64,000 bases of DNA from Brachyhypopomus gauderio (GCF_052324685.1 NC_135225.1:10897503-10961502), one strand, 5' to 3'; positions 24,994 through 38,895 are shown, counted from the first letter of the stretch. Notes: a model not told the origin generated them from the letters alone. Made by a program: numbers and translations.

Positions 24994-27900
24994 CTGAGAA
25001 AAAGCAGAGAAAAAAAACACCAAAGAAAAACAGAAAAAATATAAGGAGCAGGGATCAATCTGTCTGCCTGAATCTCTCTACATAGGCCCAAAGGTAAAGA
25101 TACATTTACTAAATTACTTACTATCCTAACTTTGCCACCAAACACAATCTTTTTTCTTTTTTATAAGTGGCTCACTCAATTACTGAGGAGGAGTTACTGA
25201 GGAGGAAGACTTGGAAAGACCTCCTTTCCAAATAATTTTAAGATTACAGATGTATTAGCTCAAAGACAACACTTATTTGATGGGCTTCAGAAGAAACAAT
25301 TTTGGTACTTAAAAAAAATATCAAATCTTTCAACCTAAAACGGCTTAGGACACAGATAAAAAAAATTATAAGAAAAAATATGGCTCAAAGATTTTGGTAA
25401 AAGCAAAATTAAGAATAAACTAAGTAAGGCGCAAATACAAAAATAAGAACTACAAACAAGGTGTTTCTTCTGTTTTTACAATCAATGAACACTGCTCTGC
25501 AGCTGAAATCTAATAACCACAAAAGAATGAATTACTACCTTTTTGTGGTGGCTACTAAAAGAAATTTGGTTTTACAATTTAAGAGGTAGTGGGCAAAATG
25601 TTTATACTTGGTCCGTTTTGCTTTCTGTTTTTTGCAAACATTGGCATTCTGAAAAAAAATGGAATGTGCTTTGCATTTCTCATGTGTGAGTGAATTTTAA
25701 AGCTTTTAAATGCTGAATCACTGGGTCTGAGTTTTGATTTGAGGACTAAATCAGGTTTGAAAGGGAGGTAAAACTAGGGGGACAGTACAGTGAGATTTAG
25801 CGTCCCTCCTGCCTTTTAATTTGCACGTGATGTAGGAAGGGCTGTGGGGTTGGCACACAAATTACTGCCAGCTGTGGCAAAAAAAAATTCTGCCACTTTA
25901 GAAAAGTAAAAATGTATTTTTTCTTCTTTGTTCGAAATTTCATTCAACATGTATAATGCACTTTTCTGCACATAATATTCTTATGTATCACTTACATCAA
26001 ATCAAATCAATAAAAAAGAGGGGGAAGAATAAAAAAGTGAGGCAGTTGTTAGACACAACTTGTGTGATGTGGCCAGAGAACCAAGCCTATACGCTGCTCC
26101 AGACCTGCGCCTAATGATAATATGAGAAGCATCTACAAGAAAGAGAAACAAAAACTACAAGAATCCTTTGGGACAGCTCAATGCCTCAAAACATTGCCTC
26201 ACATGGTGGGATCCCAGAATAGAGTGCTCTCAAGCTCACACACCTCCTCCAGAACTTGTTGATTTAGGTCAGTGGAGCGATTCTAAAATGAAGACCACAA
26301 GAGATGCTGCAAATCTCAGATTGCTCGAGTGAGTGCACTGGGACAATGGCAAGAGCCAAAAACAAAAACAAACCAAAAAGATTCAGCTTTCTCCTGGGAG
26401 GCTTTGAAGGACTTGTGCTTATGTGTAATGGACAGATGCTGTTCCCTGGCACACACTGAACCATTACATAAGCAGCTTGGAGGGATCTAGTCTCAAAAGA
26501 GCAAGTTGGTCCATGCCTACAGTTACATGTGTGTGTGTGTGTGAGAATAATCCACTGAAAGGGAAATTAAGTCCAACAGGTTAGCACGTTAGTCCAGTGT
26601 TCCAATGATGCTTCGTTGTGAAGGGTGTGTCGTTGCACATACCACTATGCAAACAGCTATATCTGAAAGAAAGAGCAAGCGAACACAAGTCATAAATCAT
26701 TCAAGGAGGAGCTAGACTGAAGCATTTTCTACAGTAAGACACGTACTGTTGACACAGTAAAGTTTAAACAATAATAAAAAGCAATTTAAAATATGTTCCG
26801 CTTAATGTATTTATCATAATCAGAGTAGATCTAAAGCAGGAACCATTGGTAAATTGACATTTTTAAAACAATTGTAGCAGTCTGCATGTCAGGACATGGT
26901 GGGGTGGGGGTTGTCGTCATCTCACACCCACACACAAAGTCTGCAGGCAAAATGTTTTACCCCTTCAACATGTGTCAGTGGTCTGAGGCAGTCGTTCTCT
27001 AAGTCTACAGTCACTAGCCCTCCTGCCTATTAGATCACCTGCACGTGAAACACATCAGACACACCTACAGTACATTCTGTTGCGTGCTGACATGTCATCA
27101 CCTCAAGCGCTTACTATCAAATGATCTATGCAGAAGCAGACATTTTCTAACAGAGCTTCAAGACCGCTAAATTATGAGCACGTAATAAGAGCCATGTGTG
27201 CAGGCAGTATATTTCAAATGAGGACACGTGCTGCTTTTGTTATTTTGCTTCCTCGACCTAGTGGTTATCTCTCAAAGCTTTAAAAATGTGCTCCAGCCCG
27301 AGGCTATAACTGACTTTGTGACTGGGAGATAAGTGACAGATGCCTTCATCAAAGAGAGAATGAACGAGCAAGTGAACATATGTGAAAGACACCAGCAGCA
27401 CCTGAGTGCTCTGGGAAAGGAAGAGGCATTACATACCAAAGTATGACTGACTTGTTGGTTGGGAAAATGTACACCGGATATACATCATGTGAGTATCATG
27501 TAACTGCAGTACTGCAGTGTACTGCTGTACTGTAGTAAAATATATAGAGATCAAAATTGTAGTGAAGAACACTTCCAGAGCAACGGGACGCTTTGGGGGT
27601 GAATTCTGAATTTTTTTTTACTTCTATTCATATACATGCATGTATGTGTATGCACATATGTGTATGTTTAACTAGCTTAAATCAGGTCCTGAAAAAGCCA
27701 GCAGATTGAATTTTACTACAGAATGGACTTCAACTCTACTAGTTTCAAGCATAACACATGGCCATTAGAATATATGTCACATCTATACCTCCCAGCTAAC
27801 AGGAAACAAGAGTTCTTATTTTTTTTTTTTTTTAAGTATTGTTTGACAATTACACCAGCAAATTTACTAACTCGAGGGCATCCAAAATCAATTTGCCCTC

Positions 27901-28566
27901 TGAAATTACATCATCCATAAGGCAGTTAATGGGCACCTGGTGCGTGACAATCAAGCATTAACTAGTTACACAAAGAGCTGCTCCTTAGCTGATGCAACAC
28001 AATTATAGGCTTTATACAACATGTTCCATTTCTGCAAATTCCCTGATAAATATCAAGGGAGAACTTGCATGCTATGACATCTAATGCACCTTACAAATCA
28101 CAGATCTGTATCAGTAAGAATTGCCATGCTCAAATAAATGTGTTTACGTTCAAAACAAATAAGTCTACATACATCGTGAACATACAGTGTACAATTACAG
28201 ACTTAAAACAGTGATTACAGGAAATGTTCCAATACTGTTTCATGTTTTATACTTTTAATTGTTCATAGCTGGTTTTAAAGGGAAGAAAGTGCTTACTAAG
28301 TTTTGAATCTCTTGTATGTGTGCGTGTGTGTGTGTCCCCACATCAAATAAATAAAGTAGATGAAAGGTATCTTGATCCTTGTGCCTAATAAATGAAAATC
28401 CCATAATTTGTTTCAGGCTTGGTTACAGCATCACATGATCACAGTAATGGTAGAAAAAGTTTTTTTTTTTAAGATAAACATGGAAAATGGTAGCGGATTA
28501 GATGTTGGTTTGTACATATTGCTGCTTTAAGGTTTTACCTGCACCCCTTATGAAAAGATGTGCAAC

Positions 28567-28588
28567 CCCCCCCCCCCCCCCCCCCCCC
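28567..28588. repeat. Poly-C run
   Basis: Twenty-two consecutive C residues in zdhhc5 intron 1. Confidence 0.95.
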
Positions 28589-28665
28589 GACAAACACACA
28601 ATCATCCATCTTTTCACTTGTGTCCATTTTTCAAGGCTTCTGCCACTGTTCCATACACTCCTCAT

Positions 28666-30106
28666 TAGGGCTGCACGATTAATCGTATTTTTATCGTTAT
28701 CGCAATGTGAAGTTTCACGATAAACACATCGAAAGAGCCACGATAACTCCTTGAATAACAGCAAACTCAAATTGCGTTATCCTCGTCCAGCAATAGAGGG
28801 AGCTATTCGCGCTGCAGACTATGATCACGTGACGTAAGTAGGCAAGAGGCAGAGTGAGGCAGAGTTGCCAGGTTCGCGGTTTTCACGCCAAATTGGGCTT
28901 GTTTGAAAATCCAGCCGCGGGTAAAAATTCTGGGGCCGCGGGGTGCGGTTTTTGGGGCTACTTTTGAGTTGGGCTACTGCGGAAGTTACAAGTCAACACT
29001 AAGAATCGATCGCGATATAATACTTAATTTGTCTCCAGTTCACACTCGCAACCCCCCCCCCCCCCCGCCGACAACTTACACTCGCAGATTTTGTGCGGAA
29101 AACTTTTGTAGGACCTGGCAACCCTGGAGTGGGGTGAACACGCTCATCAGACACGCGATTTGGTTTAAGCCTGGTTTACACTTAATGCGGCGCGAGGGTC
29201 CGGGAGGCGAAAATAACGTAATCGCGGTGGCTTCGCCCGTGTGCAATTGCCTCGCGCGCTGTCGATTCACGAGGTCGTGCACCTCTCGAATTTTGTAAGT
29301 TCGCGCGCGCCGCGTCTCAGCGCAATGAGAACAGTCATGTTTGCAGGGTTCATACACCTATACAAGGTGGAATTCAAGCACTTGTACGTCACTTTCAAGG
29401 TCCATTTCAATAATTCCCAGCACGTTATTGAATTAAATATTTATACATATACTCTAAATGATTCGAAATAATTCGCTTTTTTATCACATTATTAAATGGA
29501 TATTTATTTTCAAAACGCCCAATCTTAACGTCTTCACGTTCTCTCATGTTTCGTCCTGGAATTACAAGAGGCTCGTATTTGTTAACGTAATACAAGAGAA
29601 TTGTTCAGTCAGACAGATATTTGTTGTGAAACGAAGTAGTTACAATTTCAAGCCTTTTAAAATACTTTAGCCTAAATTCCAGCACTTTTCAAACCTGAAA
29701 CACAAAGCAACATTAAAATTGGTCAGGTAAAAGTTCATTCCCCTGTATTTGAGGGGTGTTTTTTTATACTACTAGGCCTACATATCGTTTCGGACAACAC
29801 TGCAAAGAATGTGACAAGGCAAGATTAAACGCTTCCGCCGTTCGCGGAGGTTAACGAGGTGTGCGGAGTCGCTCACTCGTGAAAGTATAAACCTAGATTG
29901 AATCTATTGTTGAATAAACCTGCAAAATATTTGGAATTATTCTGGATTCATTACACAGTAAAAAACAAAACAAATTAGCGTGCTGCTGTTCAGAGAGACA
30001 CTACATTTCTGTATTTTAATCTTAATTTATCGTGGTTCACATCGATATCGGGATATCCAACAATGTTATCGCACATCGCAATTCTAGTCCATATCGTGCA
30101 CCCCTA
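28666..30106. mobile_element. Non-autonomous hAT-type DNA transposon with 8-bp target duplication
   Basis: The ends are TAGGGCTGCACGATTAATCG (left) and ATATCGTGCACCCCTA (right). The exact duplication CTCCTCAT flanks it at 28658-28665 and 30107-30114. The subterminal regions carry ATCG-rich words (TTATCG, CGATA). There is no transposase frame. An internal GC-rich segment, about 29164-29425, recurs inverted in the element at 39329-40629. Confidence 0.9.
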
Positions 30107-30337
30107 CTCCTCATGCATTAAGATTGTGAGCTGCTGGTTTCAATGAATTGTTTGTGCACCTAAAATGGACTGTAACATGGGATGTCCTTCTGTGATCCTG
30201 AGAGGGTGATATACATACCCTAGTTAATGGTAAATGCACAAAACATGTTAAGACTGATATAAGCCGTTGTTATTTTTTCCCCAATTAGAATAATTTGTAA
30301 ACATTATATTCAGTAATTGTCCTACAAAACAAATTTA

Positions 30338-30340
<3 letters not shown>

Positions 30341-30389
<49 letters not shown>

Positions 30390-30400
30390 TAAATTTTATA

Positions 30401-30490
<90 letters not shown>
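30341..30490. repeat. Two long (TA)n arrays
   Basis: TA arrays at about 30341-30382 and 30405-30490 are separated by ATAAAAATATAAATTTTATA. The whole is self-complementary and could form a cruciform. Confidence 0.97.
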
Positions 30491-30493
<3 letters not shown>

Positions 30494-31549
30494 CATGTTT
30501 ACACACATACTCCATTACAAAAACACATGTTTACACACATACTCCGTTACGGCACTGTAGTTTGTGAGGTACAAACATCTTGTAGATACATCTTGTATAA
30601 TTACACACTGTTACTCATCCGTTGCCATATACAATAAAGTAAGTAAGCCTCTGTTTTTATTGCTGGTCAGTTTCTGACCACATGTCTACTGCTACCCAGA
30701 TACAATTTGGCTGGCAGACCATTTTCAATATGATATTGTACACATGATAATGACTGTTAAGCTTGTAGGGGTGTATTAGACACAGCTGTGTTTCTGAAGT
30801 TTTACAAAAAATATATCCAGCCAACACCAGGGCTGCGGTCAGGAAATGGCCATTAATGAAGGGTTTTTCTCTACCATATTTACTAGAACAACGGCATGGA
30901 AATAAGTGTCACACTTTCCCCAACATTCTCTTGTGTGATTTCTCACCAAGATCTAATCCTCTGCCTATACCTTCCGCGTGTCTGCCACTGGAGTGGAACG
31001 CTGACAAAAAGATCTACGGTGAATATAAAGTGAAGAAATGCCCCGTCCAGTACTGCTGGTGATAAACCTTGTTAAAAGGCACATTTCGCATTCCATATCA
31101 CCCCATACGTAACTAGTGGCTCGGTCAAAAGTACACTTTATTAAGCGTTACATACAAGTAATGTAACGCCTGGCACCGTCAGACTATGTTGTGACAGAGC
31201 AACACAAACTGGGTGTAGCGGCTGTCATCAACGCCAAACGTTACACTAGCAACTGTCAGATTCGCTTTAATCTGCCGACACAACGGACTGTTGAGTATCG
31301 TAGAATCCTCCCAGATGTGTAGCTATATATTAAAAATCACGCTTCGCAGCAATTTTACACGTGCATTGTGTATAAATCTTACATGGAATTTCATTTCCAG
31401 GTGTATTTAGGTAATTGAATCCGCAAAACTACGCCAGCGTTACTCCAAATGCAGCGTTGGCCGATTTTTTCCATCAAATCAAACGAATCTGCAATAAATA
31501 ACAAACAATTCCAATCAACACAAAACTGCTTACAATGCCAATTCATGGA

Positions 31550-32800
31550 GTGTCTCGTTGCAAGAAAAGGCAGTTTGCACGCAGAGCGAGCGAGTGTCTT
31601 TTTGGGTGTGTTTCACTGCAGCTAGCACGCTCGGTGCCTGAGCAGCAGGGCCCGGCGCGAGCCCACGCGCGAGCCAACGCTCTGCCGCCTGGCGCGCGCT
31701 TCCCGCGGACGACGGTTGAGGCCGAGACCGATGAGTAATGTGGGCCGTTTGGGTGGGGAGGATAACTCTACCTACTCGGGTTCATTAGCCGCACTTTAAC
31801 GCACTCGAAGAAAACCGCTGCCTACACACGAACACGCGACGTCAGTTCGGCCACATAACCGAGAACTCGTATTGAACTCGTCTTTATATTCAGTTAGGAG
31901 CGGGATTCACTCCCGGCGAGGAAAATATAACACACTCCAAGTGAAATATTCAGCTAGCTAACTGGCAAACGTAAAGCTACAGGATATGTCTAACGGGCTC
32001 GTTCAATTTAAATAAACTCGCGACCAACAAGCTTTATATCTAAATATCTAGTTTTATTCAGCTAGTTAAAGACACGAGAGTACCGGAAATCACGCTAGTA
32101 GCACAAGTAGTTATTAACTGTTGATCATTTAACAGAACAAAATGGCTAGCTAAAACGTCCAGGTAGGGGACCCTGCTAGCTAGCTATCGAGTAAAATCTA
32201 ACCAGCTTAAGTATCAGCTAACTAGCTAGGTTAACGCTGGCTACTTCAACGACAAGCTCAAAAACTGCCCGGCTACCTTTCACTAGCCACCAGTTCGATC
32301 ATTTACAGACTCCTTTCAATAACAAAATATAATAGACTGATTATACCTACCTGTCACTTCTCGCACACCAGCACACGGCGCCTCCTCGGAGGAAGCGGTG
32401 TGTGTGACAGGGGATAACCTCTCTAAATAGGTTCGATAATGGCTTTAATCTCCCTCTTATTCTTTGGATGGTTGGTCTCTCGGTCGCTGCCCAAAGTCGC
32501 TAAATAGCTAGCTAGTCATTTAGCTAGCTCACGAATAAAGGTTGGAATATTCCACTATTGGCTAAAATATCCTCAAAGAATGTGTGCCTACCGTTTCGGT
32601 TTTGTGTGATATCATTAGTCTCTTCCTTCGGACGAGTCCATACACAACCTGTCATACGACTTCATAACGCTGCAATTAGCATAAGGCTAGCTACACTTTC
32701 TAAAACTAGCTAGCTGGCTAGCTATACATTTTTCGTTCACAGCCTTCAGTTCCACGAGCTCCCCGGAACGTAGAGCTCAGCCCGCCTCCTGTGATCCCAT
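31550..32800 (-). promoter_or_regulatory. zdhhc5: CpG-rich promoter region with probable zdhhc5 first exon
   Basis: CpG-rich patches lie near 31620-31740, 32370-32400 and 32755-32790. They contrast with the AT-rich surroundings. A consensus donor GACAG/GTAGGT (minus strand, exon end 32351) suits a non-coding first exon. A second candidate donor, ACG/GTAGGC, lies near 32592. TAGC/GCTAGC words are dense in 31950-32730. The transcription start cannot be placed. Confidence 0.5.
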
Positions 32801-33879
32801 TTGCAGGGAATGTCAATCAATCGGAGCATAACGACCAATAAGCAATGCTGAGCATGCATTCAGCGAGGTTGGGGACTTGCAATCCCAGGCATTGTTTGTG
32901 CTTTGCTTCATAAAAATGTATCCTACACCTGTCGTTCTATGATATTTTGAGTGAATGAAGGAAGGACTGTGAACAAAGGAAAGGAGTTACAATTTCGGAA
33001 AACATACCCGCACAAAAAGATACATATCCTCCTTTTAAACATACATCAATAAATAAAAGCCTGAAAACTATGCTTCACTAAGAATAAAACCAACACACTG
33101 ACAAAGTAAAACTGTGCATGTATATGCATGCGTTTTATGAACATGTTTACGTCAAGGATTAAAGATACATTAGGAGTTTTACAGATAAGACCACCAGCCA
33201 CCACACCACACCCTCCACCCTTATTATCCCTGCAAAGCTGACCAACATCTGTCATACCACCTCCTTCACATAACCAACACAGATCCACAGTGCTGAGAGG
33301 CAACACACAAACCACAAGCCCAATGAAAGACGGATGCCTCCACAAATAATAACGCTCACGTCTGAAGGCTCACATGAATGCATGGCGGAAGACTGAGAAA
33401 TCCAGGGAGGAGATTTGCAGTCAATATAAAATGGGAATTCTAAGAACTATGCTTGAAAATACATGCTAATGTATAATGATAGCAAACAACTAGAGTCACT
33501 TTACTATTCTGTATTCTGGGTCTAAAGAAACTTATTATATTACAGCATGGAAATGTTCAAAGTCTACATAATATCTGTACAACATGGGGACTGTAAAAAG
33601 TATCCTAACTAGCCATGTCTATCCTCAGTTTTATTTAGTAGTACTGTCTGGATATGTTTCTGATGCATTCTGAGGCCTAGACTCTTTGAGAAAGTACAAG
33701 AAACATAAAACATTTTTGAAACTTGAGTTGCTTCCTCACCCCCTGAAAAAAAAAATAATAATAATAAGCATCAGAAGACAATTTTACTTGACCAGTGAAA
33801 ATACAAGACACATTTCCAATAAAGTGTCTCTGTGTGGAAACTAGACATGTGAAAATGGTGTACCTACAGCATAAAATCA
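32801..33879. other. No gene recognised
   Basis: AT-rich sequence upstream of the zdhhc5 promoter. The longest frame (33345-33046, minus) has no features of a known family. Confidence 0.6.
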
Positions 33880-34905
33880 GGTAAGTGAGTTTTCTGTGGA
33901 TGTTTTAGTGTGGATCCACATTAGAATGGGGACACTGAGTGCTGTGAGTGACTTTGGATGAGGCGTAAGACCAGCAAAGAGCCAGTACTTCAAAAAACTG
34001 TCAACCTTGTGGAGTTTCCTTGTGCAATGGTGTTGAGAGCATACAGTGGATGGTGAGTTCATGGAAAAAAAACATCAAATCAAAGGGGATCCTGTAGATG
34101 TAAACAACTCAACAATAAAAGGGGTCAGAGGAAGATGTCAAGAATTGTTCTGGTGAACAGGTGGTGCACAGTCAAGCACACTGAGGCCACGTATACGACT
34201 GGTGCTCCAGCATGGACAAACATACAAGTCAATGTTGTTTAGCATGGATGGGCTGTAACAGCAGAAGACCAAAACTCCAGTGGGCAAAGGACCACAAATA
34301 TGTAATAACTGAAAAGAAAAACATCACCTGCTCAGATGAACGCAGGTTTCTGTTGCACCATGCTGATGGGAGGGTTAGAATTTGATGCAATCAGCATGAA
34401 TCGACGAGTCCTTCCTGTCAGCTGTCAATAATTCAGACTGGTGGAGGTGGAGTAATGGTGTGGATGATACCTATGGGTGGATGTTCGGACAGTGGGGTTT
34501 ACCTAAGCACTGTGGTTGACAAACATCTTCCCTTCATGGCTGCTGTTTACCATATGGTAGAAGGGTCCTTTCAGTAGGACAATGCACTATGCCACAAAGG
34601 TCGATTGGTTCCCGGGACATGACAGTGGGTTTTCTTTGCTTCTCTGACCTTCAAACCCCAGATTGTATTCCTATGCAGCATCTTTGGGACGAAACAGAAT
34701 GGGCTGTTCAGAGCATGCCAATACCTCCATCTAATTTGCATCAACTGCAAGAAGCTATCCAGTCTGTATGAACCAATATTCCAGCAGAAGAATTTCAACA
34801 CATAGTGGAATCTTTGCAACAATTAATTGCTGGGGTTCTGAAGGCCAAAAGAGGCCCAACACACTAGATGAATGTCTCTAATAATGTGGCAATTCAGTAT
34901 GTGTG
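33880..34905 (+). mobile_element. Decayed Tc1/mariner element
   Basis: A diverged Tc1-like transposase runs on the plus strand with many stops and frameshifts. Recognisable DNA includes TGTAACAGCAGAAGACCA, TCAGACTGGTGGAGGTGGAG, and the catalytic-region wording near 34663 that encodes PMQHLWDETEW in place of the usual PIEHLWD. It ends in CTAATAATGTGGC, like the inverted repeat AATAAAGTGGC of a common fish family. The short frame 34589-34771 is part of it. It cannot be active. Confidence 0.85.
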
Positions 34906-35295
34906 TAATGAAGAATGGACAGAATTACAAAACAACTGTTTTGCATTTGTTTACTTTAGTCATTTAATGATTATGATCATATAATGTGACTATACAGCAA
35001 ACCAGCAATAACATAAAATGTGCACAGCATTTATTTTGTCTGCTGTTGACTGCTGCACCATTTTGAAGCCATCTGCGCCTATGTTTCATCAATTGTCAGT
35101 TTTTAGCATATCATATTTTCCTTACAGGAAGAGCTAAATAAATCTGCCTTTATTTTAGAAATGAAGAACTAAATTTATTCATTGGTTTATATGTTTGCAG
35201 CTTCTCCACCAAAAATGGTGCCTGCCTGGCTTGTTCTACTCAAATGAGGACAGAGTAATCACATTTGTCCACATTTGTATTGTTTGATATTTATC

Positions 35296-35630
35296 CAGGG
35301 GTGTAGGGGGGGGGGGTCGCGGGGGGACGCCGTCCCCCCACTTATTTTAACAGGGGCGTCCCCCCCAGCAGTGTAGTGGGAGTGTGTAGCGGGGGAACAC
35401 CGTCACCCCACTCATTTTAACTGGATGTTGCTCTTGCTGAGACTGTTACGTCAAACGGTTTAAATGCGTTAGTAATTCGCCACCCGCCCCCCCCCGCTCA
35501 CCAACTTAACACTCAAGCCAGCTCAACAACTTACGATCGCCCCCCCCCCCCCCCCGCTCAACAATTTAGAATTGCTACACCGCCACACCAAAAACGACCC
35601 CCCACTTATTTTTTTAGGACTACACCACTG
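35296..35630. mobile_element. Short hAT-type MITE, 335 bp
   Basis: The termini CAGGGGTGTAG and CTACACCACTG are inverted repeats with one mismatch. They are flanked by an exact 8-bp duplication TATTTATC at 35288-35295 and 35631-35638. The interior repeats CCCCCCACTTATTTT-like blocks and G/C runs. There is no coding capacity. Confidence 0.88.
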
Positions 35631-35879
35631 TATTTATCCATGTAAGTCTGACTCTACATTTGCCTTAGAAGACTTGACTGACAAGTTGAGGTCCGCCTCT
35701 CTAGTTAAGAACCATAGTGGTTGTGTACTGTAAAACATGTCACATTCAGTTTTCTGTTACGTGTAAATAAATTGTGGTGTTTGGTATCTTTGGTCTTGAC
35801 ATGTTTAGAACAGGTATACACACTCATGCATTTTACAACTTAACCCTTTATTAGAGGCCTGGGGTGTAATGGACCACTG

Positions 35880-36734
35880 CAGGCCCGTAGCCAGCATTGT
35901 GATGGGGGGGGATCTTTTTCCCCCAAAAGTGGAGTGAGGGGGGGGGGGGGTTATGTCTTATATGTTTCCTCTATGCTGCGCCTGTAGCGATCGATCGCCA
36001 GTGGTTGGCGCCAGAGCGAACTAGTAACTCAGTGGGTTTTCCATCCACCGAGTTTTTGCGCATTTTGAAAATGCGCATGAAAAAAGCTGGATGGAAAAAG
36101 ACCAAAATTCGAAAAAAGCCCCAAATATCGCAAAAAGATGTTTACGCTAGGAGGAGGTGGAAAAGTTAGACTATCGCATCGCCAAAATTCGGAAAAACTG
36201 GATGGAAAAGGGTTTTTCGCATAAACGATGACGTATCATGCCTCAAGTCAAGTGGTTCTGTACATAATCGCGATGTAAAGATGGCAAATGCATACAAAAA
36301 CAGTTCTGGAGAGAGCAAAAATTGAATTTAACTTCTCCATGTAAAGAAAAGAAAAAGAAAAAAATGTTTCACAACCTCAACGTGCAAAAATGCGTAACTG
36401 CCAGATGGACGTAAAACCACTATTGTTTGGCGTCCTCTCACGTGATCTAAAGTTTATTCGCATAACTGTAATGAATGGAAACAAGGCTTAATTCACATAT
36501 TCACATTGCGTGAGAGTTGGCAACACTGTTATAAGTTTGTTGTGAATTTGTTGTTGCTGTCCTTATTTGTTTGTCTGTATATTCACCGGAGATTAACAAT
36601 TCATTCATTGAATAGCCTACCTATCTTGAGGGGCATGTGTGTACGGAGGGAGGGTGCGGGGGCGGGGGCGGGGGCGGGGGCGGGGGCGGGGGGGGATCGA
36701 ACGAACCCTTCGATCCCCCCTGGCTACGGGCCTG
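35880..36734. mobile_element. 855-bp DNA element with perfect 15-bp terminal inverted repeats
   Basis: The left end CAGGCCCGTAGCCAG is an exact reverse complement of the right end. A 5-bp duplication CACTG flanks it (35875-35879 and 36735-36739). The interior has G runs near both ends and TTTTCCATCC / GGATGGAAAA words (36040-36210) that suggest a nested second element. There is no transposase frame. The superfamily is not assigned. Confidence 0.85.
36655..36695. repeat. (GGGGGC)n array, G-quadruplex-prone
   Basis: Six GGGGGC units and a terminal G run, inside the right end of the element 35880-36734. Confidence 0.93.
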
Positions 36735-36739
36735 CACTG

Positions 36740-38700
36740 GAAAAGGACAAATCAAGACCTCTGGAAGTGGTCATTAGGATTTAAAGGCGATGGTAATTAA
36801 AGGCGATGGTAAGCAATATCTAATTCAGTGATCGTGGAGTGGTGAAACATATAGGAATGTTCCCCCACTGACCACAAGGAGACAGCAGCAGTTCAGAATA
36901 TCAGAGCCTCAACATTCTCCAATTCAACATTCTCCAACAGCCACATTGAATAGTACAGTGTCTAAGCATATTTGACTGATATTTTACTGATAATGTGTTT
37001 TAGGGTAGGGAAACACTAAACTGTGTATTTCTGTATCCAGGACTGGAGATCGCTCCTCTATCACGGGTGTGATCGGTCGTTCCCAGCACTGGACCTAGTT
37101 CTCTTTATACTGCACAGTTGTTTATTTTTTGTACTGTAAATCACCTGATTCAATTCATCAATTAATTCTCTTCCTCTTCCTGGGTTAAAATAGGTATGTG
37201 GCAGCAGCTGGAACATGTAGCTCTTCAAAACACGTGGTCACCTGATTCAGGGAAGCAGACTCCAGTAGACTATACATAGACATATCACTTTGAAACTCTC
37301 GATCAGCTGGATGTAATGTGTTTTATTAAAAGTAGAATTAATCTATTTTTATAGAATTAAGCATTTATATATCACTACTGGTAAAATAACTAACATAAAA
37401 TGTTATTATTATTATTATAGGGAAGTTATAACTCCAACACGGAAAACTGAACACAGATGTAATGGAAAGGAAAAACCAATGTTAGTTGGCAGTGATAGTT
37501 AACAGTGAAATTGCAGTTTTATACTGTTACCACACGAGGGCACCAAACATGTGAGAAAATAAGATTGACCAAAATGGGATTCTAAACTGCCAAATATGGG
37601 TTGTTGCCCAGTACTGCCTGTTTTGTTAGAAACATAATTGGATGACTAATAGTAATATATTACAATATATTACAATTTCATTCATATTCCACACCTTGTT
37701 CCATTACCTTCAAGAGACACTGTCCATTAAAGGGATGAATGAAAATGTCACTTACTGTTTCTAATGTGCACAAATGGTGAGCCAAGGCTTAGAATACCTA
37801 TGTGGTAAAAGTAAAGAATTCTTAACTTACACTGAAGTCCTACTTCATTAGCCCCACATACCCACAAAGCAAGACTGAGACTGTATAATAGAGGGTTTGA
37901 AGAGCAGCCCTTCTGGAAAGCTGATAAATGCAATGAGCTGGCAGATGACTCATTGTCCAGGCAGCCATCTTGAGAATGATGATTGGAGATCAGTGGTCAT
38001 CCTGGGACTGCGTTTTACATCTGTGCCTTTCTATTTCTGACTACAAATATCCATGCACACCCACAACAACGAGACACAAAAATAAACTTGGAAAATAATT
38101 GGGGCAGACAAGAGGAGCAAGACTGAGGAGAAAAGGTGAAATGAAAGTGGGTGAAAAGTTACGAGTTTAAAGAAGTAGGTAAGAGGCCCCAAACAGTACA
38201 CTAGGCAAAGACAGAGAGGAAGTGTCACCAAGACTCAGACTGATGAAGATTCCAGGAGAAAAAGTCTAAAAAAAACCCCTCCAAACTGAAATAAAGTAAG
38301 ACATACTGCTCACCAAGTGATTCCTAGTCAACTTTAAGAAAAAAAAAATAGATTTTATGTTATAAATAAGATACAGGTTATAAAAAACATGCAGGAAGGA
38401 GTGGGAGGGGCACTTTATTCATATGTATCGTAGCGTAATTGATGTTTTATGAATGAGGATGACTCTATAATGAGAATGAAGGCGTTGGCAGGGAAGAAGT
38501 GAGAGGAAAGAGCTGACGTTTTTACCCATTCAGATTTCTCATCCTCCGCTGTCTGGCAAAGGGTTATTAATAGTCAGTCCCAGATTGGCGAAGGACGGGT
38601 CCATGCCCCTCCACTGACGCTGAGAAACATGAACGCAGGCAACAAACGAGGCCCACATTCCCCTGACTTCATCATAAGACATCAGTACTGCCCACAACTC
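36740..38700. other. No gene recognised
   Basis: Intergenic AT-rich sequence. No frame, splice pattern or repeat family that I can name. Confidence 0.6.
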
Positions 38701-38704
38701 TCTA

Positions 38705-38856
38705 TCACACGCACACACGCACGCATATGTACGCATACGCACACACACGCACACACAATCATGCATGTGCACACATATACACACACAATTATGCACACAT
38801 ACTCGCACAAACACAAACACCCATACAAATTCACATATAGACACACACACAATCAT

Positions 38857-38895
<39 letters not shown>

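Larger units (their letters stand above)
24994..32350 (-). other. zdhhc5: Probable first intron of zdhhc5
   Basis: No coding exon was found in this 7.4 kb. It holds the hAT-type element 28666-30106, a C run at 28567-28588, TA arrays at 30341-30490 and otherwise AT-rich unique-looking sequence. The limits rest on the acceptor at 24994 and on a donor GACAG/GTAGGT at 32351/32350. Confidence 0.5.

Noticed and set aside
34589..34771. A 60-codon protein gene
   Set aside because: It is part of a decayed Tc1 transposase with stops on both sides.
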